Part shown: piece after piece, positions 1 to 5,734 of the stretch
Position numbering within the stretch: position 1 is the stretch's first letter
Layout of the letters: each line of letters begins with the position of its first letter
Source of the DNA: Sulfurimonas sp.
Lineage (GTDB): Bacteria > Campylobacterota > Campylobacteria > Campylobacterales > Sulfurimonadaceae
Assembly: GCA_002733155.1 (NCBI GenBank)
Contig: NVUO01000016.1
Span: 10,609-18,547, forward strand
Reading direction: 5' to 3'
Length of the DNA stretch: 7,939 nt
Notes under the pieces: model-generated
Told to the model about the DNA's origin: nothing
The model's input: the letters and a program-made list of their open reading frames with translations, nothing else
Databases searched by the model: none
Program-made: the position numbers and the translations under genes

Positions 1-319
1 CTTTTAGATGAAATGGCTTTTTTAAATAATCATAACAACCAAGATTAAAGGCTCTTGAAATATTATCAATATCAATAATAGCAGAAATGAATATAGCTGG
101 CACTTGTATTTTTTCATTATTTAACAGTTCAAGAACTTCTAAACCACTTATCTTTGGAACATTTATATCTAAAATCAATAAATCAAAAGAATCTGCTTTG
201 ATAGCTTCTAATGCCGATTTTCCATCTTGAAATGAAATAATAAAATGACCTTTTAAACTAAGAAATTTTGAAATTGCATTATTTAGCAGTTTATCGTCTT
301 CTAATAATAAGATTTTCAT
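1..319 (-). CDS. Response regulator, receiver domain (C-terminus outside window)
   Basis: Translating the minus strand from the ATG at 319 gives an uninterrupted 106-residue CheY-like receiver domain that runs off the left edge. It begins MKILLLEDDK, supplying the acidic pocket (E7, D8, D9). The phosphoacceptor is D51 in LILDINVP, the switch Ser/Thr is S79 in IFISA, and the conserved lysine is K101 in LKKP. Spacing between these residues matches CheY closely. A good Shine-Dalgarno (GAGAGG, plus-strand 327-332) sits 7 nt before the start. The output domain is not visible, so DNA binding (probably OmpR-like) is an assumption. The nearest gene upstream on the same strand is the histidine kinase at 1468-2397, its likely partner, but an IS110 remnant now lies between them. 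The regulator therefore either has its own promoter or depends on long readthrough. Confidence 0.93.
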   Translation of the reverse strand, partial: MKILLLEDDKLLNNAISKFLSLKGHFIISFQDGKSALEAIKADSFDLLILDINVPKISGLEVLELLNNEKIQVPAIFISAIIDIDNISRAFNLGCYDYLKKPFHLK

Positions 320-408
320 CTTAATTCCTCTCGTATAATTTTTTTATGAGTAGTTTTTCTTTTTTAAAGTTTTTTTGACTTTAAATAAAAGAAATATTAC
401 TCTGTTAA

Positions 409-458
409 GATTGAAGTACTAACTTCAAATCTTGTAACTATCATAGTCTATGACTTTA
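409..458 (+). repeat. Left inverted repeat of the IS110 remnant
   Basis: This segment matches the reverse complement of 1176-1225 over about 50 bp, with roughly 40 positions identical and two single-base gaps. The best blocks are AGTACTAACTT (415-425), ATCTT (429-433), TAACT (435-439) and TATGACTTTA (449-458). The outer part can also fold on itself: AAGATTGAAGT (407-417) pairs with ACTTCAAATCTT (422-433) across a 4-nt loop, with one bulged base. Confidence 0.65.
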
Positions 459-482
459 AGATAAAACAACATTTTTTTCCTT

Positions 483-1186
483 ATAGCAATAGAGGTATAT
501 TTCTATTGACTACATCAAGTAAGCCTGTTGATATCTTTAGTTGTTAATCACTTATTTAAAAAAGGTATAGAGAGCAGATTACTATGAAAAAAGTAAAGAA
601 TGATAATATTGATTCTTTAGTGATAGCACTATTACTAAAAGATGGTAAATTCAGCTCTGGCTATGTGACAGATGATGAGTATCAATCTCTTAGAACACTT
701 TATTGTAATAGAGCTTCTATACAGTCTGATATGAAAGAAGTTAAAAAGAGAATACTTACTCAAATAACAGTTACCTTTCCAGAGTTTGAATACTATCAGT
801 GATTTAGCACTACTTGATAAATATCCAACCGCACACCACTATAAGCATATCAGTACCAACAACTACTGTTGATGAAGCTGGAGAAGAGATTGAAAAAGTC
901 AATACTTTAATAGCTAATTTAAAAACCATACCTGGTGTTGCAGATAAAACTATTGCTGCTCTTCTTAGTGAGCGTGGAGACCTGAGTAGGTTTCCTTCAA
1001 TCTCTAAATTTATAGGCTACTTAGGATTCTTTCCAACTGAAAACAGCTCTGGTAATTCTAAGCATATAGGGCATCTTTCTAAAAGAGGCTCTGATTGCAG
1101 TATCTCGTAAGATTTCTACAATAATATATTCTATCTTTAAATACAATGTACCTTACAATCCTAATCGTGTATTTGTAAAGTCATAA
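483..1186 (+). pseudogene. IS110-family transposase, multiply frameshifted and internally deleted
   Basis: Pieces of one transposase appear in order but in changing frames. A weak N-terminal trace (483-580, third frame) has an in-frame TGA at 507 and includes LVVNHLFKKG. The RuvC-like DEDD end (584-799, second frame) carries KVKNDNIDS, with the aspartates at 602-604 and 611-613, and runs to FPEFEYYQ. A short stretch DLALLDKYPTAHHY (801-842) is in the third frame. The C-terminal Transposase_20 domain (about 850-1090, first frame) has the helix-hairpin-helix-like LKTIPGVADKTIAALLSERG and the Ser-rich motif SSGNSKHIGHLSKRGS. The tail AVSRKISTIIYSIFKYNVPYNP (1097-1183, second frame) ends at TAA 1184-1186. 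At least four frame changes are needed. The first catalytic aspartate is absent, and the linker between KYPT and TIPGV is far shorter than usual. It cannot make an active enzyme. The 5' edge is approximate. Confidence 0.8.
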
Positions 1187-1225
1187 ACAGTGATAAGTTA
1201 AAGATCCAAAGTTAGTACTCTAATC
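1176..1225 (-). repeat. Right inverted repeat of the IS110 remnant
   Basis: This is the inverted partner of 409-458. The core AAGATCCAAAGTTAGTACT (1201-1219) is the reverse complement of 415-433 except for three adjacent bases. The similarity continues inward through TAAAGTCATA (1176-1185), so the repeat overlaps the last codons and stop of the transposase pseudogene. Outside it, neither flank shows an obvious duplicated target. Confidence 0.65.
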
Positions 1226-1467
1226 AATAATAATAGCAATTTCAATAAAGCTATCATCGTACTAAATTGTTAACCAAAATATAATCAATTATATAACTGA
1301 CTATATAGTTTGATTATCAAAATACTCTTGTTCAAATTCTAGAAATGAACTTAAAAAAAGAGTATTTAAAAAATCAAACTTGCAAGATTTTTTATCTCTT
1401 GCATCGTTCTTTGAAATAATATTGTTAATAAACTGATGTCTATTTCTTAATTTCCTTGCTTTTTAAG
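1226..1467. other. Gene-free spacer with stem-loops between IS remnant and kinase gene
   Basis: No gene with a usable start and ribosome-binding site was found on either strand. The spacer holds the compound stem-loop at 1307-1380 and, directly beside it, a 7-bp hairpin at 1381-1403 (TGCAAGA pairing with TCTTGCA, 9-nt loop). On the minus strand that hairpin is followed by AGTTTGATTTTTT, so it could be a weak terminator for the kinase gene. However, the T-run starts 7 nt after the stem, so this is a poor example. A minus-strand frame stays open from 1462 to 1304 but has no start codon. Confidence 0.5.
1307..1380. repeat. Compound stem-loop (nested inverted repeats)
   Basis: Three perfect nested arms are present. 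AGTTTGAT (1307-1314) pairs with ATCAAACT (1373-1380). AAATACTCTT (1320-1329) pairs with AAGAGTATTT (1358-1367). GTTCA (1330-1334) pairs with TGAAC (1346-1350) around an 11-nt loop. Internal loops fall at 1315-1319/1368-1372 and at 1351-1357. The arrangement looks like a structured RNA or a small mobile-element relic rather than a simple terminator. It lies 81 bp outside the right IS repeat. Its function is unknown. Confidence 0.6.
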
Positions 1468-2397
1468 TTATTTTTTATAAAAAGGCTTGTATTTATTAAA
1501 AAAATATTTAAATGAGGTTAAGTGCTCATTTGACTTTAGTTCTATTTTTATACTTTCTTCTTCACATATAGTTTTTACTAAGGTTAAACCAAGACCTAGA
1601 CCATCTTTTATATAACTCTCTCTTCTATATTCATTAAATATTCGTTCAGGTTTTTCTATCATTATAGAATTACTTGATATATCAAAAACATATGTATCTT
1701 CAAGCTCATATATTAAGATATATATATTTTTAAACTCTTTTGTATATTTAATTGCATTTGTAATATTATTGTCAACTATACGTTGTAATCTTATTTCATT
1801 TATCAAAACCATACAGTATTTACATGTGCTAAAGAACTCAAAAGACAAATTGGACTGCTTAGCTAAAATATCAAAAAACTCCAACCTTGTTTTAATGTAC
1901 TCTTTTAAATCAATCTTTTGTTTTAAAAAATTAACACTATCTATTTTTGTAAGATAAGATAAATCATCATAAATACCATATATATTTTTAGTAGCAGCCT
2001 CTATATTAGATAAAATATTATTTTTTCCAAACTCCATCTCATAAAGTTCTATATTTGCCATTATTACAGCAATAGGCGTATTAGTTTCATGAACAGCATT
2101 TCTTAAAAAATACTTTTGAGACCTAAGTAACTTTTGTGAATATACTTTTTCTTTTTTTAACTTTTCTTCATAATCTTCACGAGATAATCTCATTATTTTT
2201 AAATAAAAAACATTAATTACAAAAACTACTACACCATATGGTAAAAGTTCAGATATAAACTCAGAGTGTTTATATAAGGCAATTATAGATAAAGTTAAAG
2301 TAAAAAAGAAAGCTACTATACCAAACATATGTATTAAATATTTTTTTAATACTTTTTTAAGTAATGCCAATTTGTAACTCATCCAAAGCAAAAACAT
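1468..2397 (-). CDS. Membrane sensor histidine kinase with minimal sensor region
   Basis: A 309-residue two-component kinase. Two membrane segments (about residues 22-42 and 50-68) are joined by only about 8 residues, so there is no periplasmic sensor domain. A charged, probably helical linker (70-97) leads to the H-box FLRNAVHETNTPIAVI, with H103 the phosphorylated histidine. The HATPase domain has an N-box around LQRIVDNNITNAIKYT (204-219), an F-box-like RIFNEYRRES (252-261) and a G2 box GLGLGLTLV (266-274). The G1 box is degenerate: DISSNSI (239-245) replaces the usual D-x-G-x-G. GAGAG lies a few bases before the ATG at 2397, supporting that start; the internal ATG at residue 6 has no comparable signal. 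It is divergent from the TRAP operon and upstream, on the same strand, of the response regulator at 1-319. I infer that it controls uptake. The signal it senses is unknown, perhaps the transporter or the membrane itself. Confidence 0.9.
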   Translation of the reverse strand: MFLLWMSYKLALLKKVLKKYLIHMFGIVAFFFTLTLSIIALYKHSEFISELLPYGVVVFVINVFYLKIMRLSREDYEEKLKKEKVYSQKLLRSQKYFLRNAVHETNTPIAVIMANIELYEMEFGKNNILSNIEAATKNIYGIYDDLSYLTKIDSVNFLKQKIDLKEYIKTRLEFFDILAKQSNLSFEFFSTCKYCMVLINEIRLQRIVDNNITNAIKYTKEFKNIYILIYELEDTYVFDISSNSIMIEKPERIFNEYRRESYIKDGLGLGLTLVKTICEEESIKIELKSNEHLTSFKYFFNKYKPFYKK

Positions 2398-2452
2398 GAC
2401 TCTCTTTTTAATAACATACAGATAATAGGCCCATATTTTAACCTATTGATGC

Positions 2453-2505
2453 TGTAATATTCTTGATATATACAAATAGTGTTACTTATTGAAATAAATA
2501 TTACA
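2453..2505. promoter_or_regulatory. Possible operator cluster in the divergent control region
   Basis: TGTAATATT (2453-2461) and AATATTACA (2497-2505) form a perfect 9-bp inverted repeat with a 35-bp spacer. A related half-site, TGTTACTTATT (2480-2490), lies between them and forms a looser palindrome with 2493-2505 around TTATTGAAATAA. The cluster lies 74 to 126 bp upstream of the predicted -35 of the TRAP operon and 56-108 bp upstream of the kinase start. Binding by the neighbouring response regulator is an inference. In DNA this AT-rich, such octamers also occur by chance. Confidence 0.35.
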
Positions 2506-2578
2506 ATTGTCTTCCACATTATCAGTTCTTTTAGCGCTCGCTATTTTCATGCTATTTTCCTTTAGTAGAATTAAAGTC

Positions 2579-2607
2579 TTGATTTTAATTATAAAACAAT
2601 ATATAAT
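2579..2607 (+). promoter_or_regulatory. Sigma70-type promoter of the TRAP-porin operon
   Basis: TTGATT (2579-2584) as -35 and a perfect TATAAT (2602-2607) as -10 are separated by exactly 17 bp. Transcription would start near 2614, giving a leader of about 50 nt before the receptor ATG at 2664. It is the best promoter-like match I saw in the intergenic regions, and its position and direction fit the operon. Confidence 0.7.
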
Positions 2608-2663
2608 TTTTATAGTTAATTACTGTTTTACAACAAAATCAATATACACCAATGGAGAATATT

Positions 2664-3614
2664 ATGAAGAAAAAAATTATGGGCGCTGCATTAGTTGCAG
2701 CTATGAGTGTTCCGGCATTTGCAACGCAATTTATTACTATAGGTACAGGTGGGGTTACAGGTACTTACTACCCAACTGGTGGTGCGATTTGTCGTATGAT
2801 GAATAAAAATAGAAAAACTACAGGTATTAGATGTTCTGTAGAATCAACAGGTGGTTCTGTTTATAATGTAAATACAATCAACGCTAATGAACTTGATTTT
2901 GGAATTGCACAAAGTGATACTGCCTACCAAGGCTATCACGGAGAAGGTAAATTTAAAGGTAAGGCTGTTACTGGCTTACGTTCAGTTTTAGCTATTTATC
3001 CTGAACTATTAGCATTTGTAGTAACTAAATCATCAGGTATTAAATCATTATCCGATGTTAAAGGTAAAAAATTAAATATAGATATCCCTGGTTCTGGTAC
3101 TAGAATGACTACTGATATCGTTCTTGAAGCATTTGGAATTAAACATTCTGATTTAGCACTTGCAAATGAGCTAAAATCAAGTGAAGGTCCAACTATGTTA
3201 AAAGATAACAAAATTGATGGTTACTTCGGTGTATTTGGTCATCCAACTGCAAATATCAAAGATGCATCTAACTCAGTTGATATTGACTTAATACCTATTG
3301 ATGGTGCACCAATTGATGCATTAGTAAAAAAATATTCTTACTATGCTAAAGGTGTAATATCTGGAAGTTTCTATAAAGGTGTTGAGCACGATACTCCAAG
3401 TATTGGTGTTAAAGCTGTACTTGTTACTAAAAATACTATCTCTAATGAAATAGTATATACACTTACGAAAACTATACTTGATAACTTTGACGCATTCAAA
3501 AAACTTCATCCTGCATACAAAACTATTACAAGAGAATCTTTACTTGATGGTTTAGCTGTACCACAACACCCTGGTGCTATTAAAGCATTTAAAGAAGCTG
3601 GTTTGTTAAAATAG
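2664..3614 (+). CDS. TAXI-family TRAP transporter periplasmic solute receptor
   Basis: The 316-residue protein has a clear Sec signal peptide, MKKKIMGAALVAAMSVPAFA, with cleavage expected after residue 20. The mature start FITIGTGGVTGTYYPTGGAI (23-42) is the TAXI family signature. It is followed by SVESTGGSVYNVN (58-70), FGIAQSD (79-85) and DIPGSGTRMTTDIVLEAFG (140-158), all typical of the ligand-binding cleft. Cysteines 43 and 57 could form a disulfide. The start at 2664 is preferred over the in-frame ATG at 2652 because GGAG (2654-2657) lies 6 nt before it and because it puts the lysine-rich signal peptide at the N-terminus. It is the first gene of the operon, 24 nt before the permease. It should capture the substrate and hand it to the permease. 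TAXI receptors are reported to bind small acids such as glutamate or 2-oxoglutarate, but the ligand here cannot be assigned. Confidence 0.95.
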   Translation: MKKKIMGAALVAAMSVPAFATQFITIGTGGVTGTYYPTGGAICRMMNKNRKTTGIRCSVESTGGSVYNVNTINANELDFGIAQSDTAYQGYHGEGKFKGKAVTGLRSVLAIYPELLAFVVTKSSGIKSLSDVKGKKLNIDIPGSGTRMTTDIVLEAFGIKHSDLALANELKSSEGPTMLKDNKIDGYFGVFGHPTANIKDASNSVDIDLIPIDGAPIDALVKKYSYYAKGVISGSFYKGVEHDTPSIGVKAVLVTKNTISNEIVYTLTKTILDNFDAFKKLHPAYKTITRESLLDGLAVPQHPGAIKAFKEAGLLK

Positions 3615-3638
3615 TTAATATATGTTAAAGGAGTTATT

Positions 3639-5726
3639 GTGAGTAATAAAAATCAAAACGAACAGTCAATAAAAGATGATTTGGTCTTAGTTGAAGAACT
3701 AGAAGGTCAAAGAAATCTTAAAGAGGGTTCATGGCAACATTGGATGATTGCAATCATTGCATTTATTTGGTCTATGTACCAAATTTATGTAGTAGTTGTA
3801 CCAACTAATAGTGTATTTATACGTTCATTTCATTTAGCTTTTGCATTAGCATTAGTATTTGCAATGTATCCTATGTTTCGTACACCTAAAACAATGTCTG
3901 GTATACCTTGGTATAACTTTCCAATCGGTATATCTGCAGTAATTGGGGCCTTATACATTTTTATAAATTACGATGCTCTAAACGCAAGAAGTGGTGCTTG
4001 GTCACATTTAGATGTAGCTATGGGCATAGCTTCTATTTTTTTATTATTAAAAGCAGCTAGACGTACTTTAGGTATGGCACTTCCTATTATAGCTACCGTA
4101 TTTATGATGTACGCTTATTTTGGTCAGTATATGCCAGACTTAATTGCACATAAAGGTGCTAGTATCAATAAGATTGTAGGACAAATGTACCTTACAACTG
4201 AGGGTATATTTGGTGTACCACTTGGGGTAAGTGCATCATATGTTTTCTTATTTGTACTTTTTGGAGCTTTACTTGAGAGAGCTGGAGCTGGAAAGTACTT
4301 TATAGATTTAGCGTATGCATTACTTGGTAAATATGATGGTGGTCCAGCAAAAGCATCAGTTGCAGCATCTGGTATGATGGGAATAATCTCTGGTAGTTCT
4401 ATCGCAAATACAGTTACAACTGGTACTTTTACAATACCCCTAATGAAAAAACTTGGTTTTCCTGGATACAAGGCAGCATCGGTCGAGGTAGCCGCTTCAA
4501 CAAATGGGCAATTAATGCCTCCAATTATGGGAGCTGCGGCCTTCATTATTGCAGAGTTTTTAGGTTTAGCATATACAGATGTAATTATGGCTGCAGCTAT
4601 TCCAGCATTCGTAAGTTATTTTGCACTATTTTATATAGTACACCTAGAAGCTAAAAAACTAGGTATTAAGGGTGAAGACCCATCTAAATTAGATCGTGCA
4701 TTTGATATTTTTAAAAGTGGTATCCATTATATAGTACCTATATTTTTTCTTATGTATACCTTAATTGTACTTAGGCAGTCACCTCAAATGGCAGCTTTTA
4801 ACGCAATTTTCTTTATTATGCTTATAATGGTGCTTCAACGTCCAGCATATGCATTCTTAGAAAAACGCGCTATTACAAAAGAGGTTTTCTTAAGTGGTTT
4901 TGTAGATATTGGTCATGGTATGATTAATGGTGCAAAAAATATGGTACCTATAGCTATAGCTACAGCTGTAGCAGGTATAGTTGTTGGCTCTGTAACACTA
5001 ACTGGTGTTGGTCTTATTTTATCTGAAGTGATTGAAGAGTTATCAGGCGGCTATATTGTAGCTGTATTACTTTTAACTGCTGTAGTATCATTAATTCTTG
5101 GTATGGGTCTACCTACTACTGCAAATTATATTGTAATGGCATCATTAACTGCACCAGTAATTATGGAGTTATCTGGAAACTTAGGTTATCTGATACCAGC
5201 TATAGCTGCACATCTATTTGTATTTTATTTTGGAATACTAGCAGATGATACACCTCCAGTTGGTATGGCAGCTTACGCTGCCGCAGGTATAGCCAAGAGT
5301 GATCCAATTAAAACAGGTTTACAAGGTTTTGCATACGATATAAGAACAGCGATATTACCATTTGCATTTTTCTTCAATAATAAACTTCTGCTTATCTCAG
5401 GGGTAGATGCCATGGATCCAAATAATCCTGCACTTTGGCAGTGGATTACAAATCCTATAGAGATTTTACTTATATTTGTAACAGCAGCTACAGGAATGTT
5501 TGCATTCGCGTCTGCTACTCAAGGATGGATATTAATAAAAACGACAATACTTGAGAGACTTATATTGTTATCTATAGTTCCATTAATGCTTATACCAAAT
5601 ATGACAAGTTTATGGCTAAATTTAGGTAGTGAGTATTTATCGTATGTAATAGGTATTGCACTTTATAGCTTAGTCTATTTCATGCAAAAAAATAAAATTA
5701 AATTAAATAAAATAAAAATTAAATAA
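3639..5726 (+). CDS. TRAP transporter fused permease (4TM + 12TM, TAXI type)
   Basis: A 695-residue inner-membrane protein fusing the small (DctQ-like) and large (DctM-like) TRAP subunits, as is usual for TAXI systems. About four hydrophobic segments lie in residues 33-140. The DctM-like part follows, with hallmark motifs GGPAKASVAASGMMGIISG (234-252), ASTNGQLMPPIMGAAAF (286-302), GMGLPTTANYIVMASLTAPV (488-507) and ADDTPPVGMAAYAAAGIA (535-552). About three more hydrophobic segments follow residue 600. Import is presumably driven by a sodium or proton gradient, from family knowledge. Translation starts at GTG 3639, backed by an excellent AAAGGAG (3627-3633) 5 nt upstream. The C-terminal end is rich in Lys and Asn and faces the cytoplasm if the topology is standard. 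The gene lies 24 nt after the receptor and 8 nt before the porin, indicating co-transcription. Confidence 0.96.
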   Translation: MSNKNQNEQSIKDDLVLVEELEGQRNLKEGSWQHWMIAIIAFIWSMYQIYVVVVPTNSVFIRSFHLAFALALVFAMYPMFRTPKTMSGIPWYNFPIGISAVIGALYIFINYDALNARSGAWSHLDVAMGIASIFLLLKAARRTLGMALPIIATVFMMYAYFGQYMPDLIAHKGASINKIVGQMYLTTEGIFGVPLGVSASYVFLFVLFGALLERAGAGKYFIDLAYALLGKYDGGPAKASVAASGMMGIISGSSIANTVTTGTFTIPLMKKLGFPGYKAASVEVAASTNGQLMPPIMGAAAFIIAEFLGLAYTDVIMAAAIPAFVSYFALFYIVHLEAKKLGIKGEDPSKLDRAFDIFKSGIHYIVPIFFLMYTLIVLRQSPQMAAFNAIFFIMLIMVLQRPAYAFLEKRAITKEVFLSGFVDIGHGMINGAKNMVPIAIATAVAGIVVGSVTLTGVGLILSEVIEELSGGYIVAVLLLTAVVSLILGMGLPTTANYIVMASLTAPVIMELSGNLGYLIPAIAAHLFVFYFGILADDTPPVGMAAYAAAGIAKSDPIKTGLQGFAYDIRTAILPFAFFFNNKLLLISGVDAMDPNNPALWQWITNPIEILLIFVTAATGMFAFASATQGWILIKTTILERLILLSIVPLMLIPNMTSLWLNLGSEYLSYVIGIALYSLVYFMQKNKIKLNKIKIK

Positions 5727-5734
5727 GGTAAAAA

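Larger units (their letters stand above)
409..1225 (+). mobile_element. Decayed IS110-family insertion sequence remnant
   Basis: The element is defined by a broken IS110-type transposase (about 483-1186) bounded by imperfect inverted repeats at 409-458 and 1176-1225. At about 0.82 kb it is shorter than typical complete IS110-family elements (roughly 1.2-1.5 kb). This fits the loss of the transposase N-terminus and of part of its central coiled coil. No target-site duplication is evident, as expected for this family. It lies between a response regulator gene and a histidine kinase gene, both on the opposite strand. The exact outer ends are uncertain because I took them from where the repeat similarity stops. 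Inverted repeats are a trait of the IS1111 subgroup, where they are usually shorter and subterminal, so subgroup assignment is tentative. Confidence 0.7.

Noticed and set aside
814..1110. TTG-initiated 98-codon reading frame as a separate small gene
   Set aside because: Its C-terminal half is the Transposase_20 domain of the broken IS110 transposase, and the continuation lies in another frame.
1769..1957. Plus-strand open frame inside the kinase gene
   Set aside because: It is antisense to the HATPase and linker coding sequence, with no supporting features.
2652..2663. Upstream in-frame ATG as the receptor start
   Set aside because: It has no ribosome-binding site, and its own bases form the GGAG that serves the ATG at 2664. 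Starting at 2664 gives a standard signal peptide.
2507..2806. Plus-strand open frame across the promoter and receptor start
   Set aside because: It overlaps the promoter and the receptor gene in another frame and has no family resemblance; its 3' part is a shifted reading of the receptor.
2996..3509. Minus-strand open frames inside the receptor gene (2996-3211 and 3321-3509)
   Set aside because: They are antisense shadows of a well-supported gene, with no domain signals.
4124..4546. Minus-strand 140-codon open frame inside the permease gene
   Set aside because: It is fully antisense to highly conserved permease motifs, has no ribosome-binding context and no recognisable domain.
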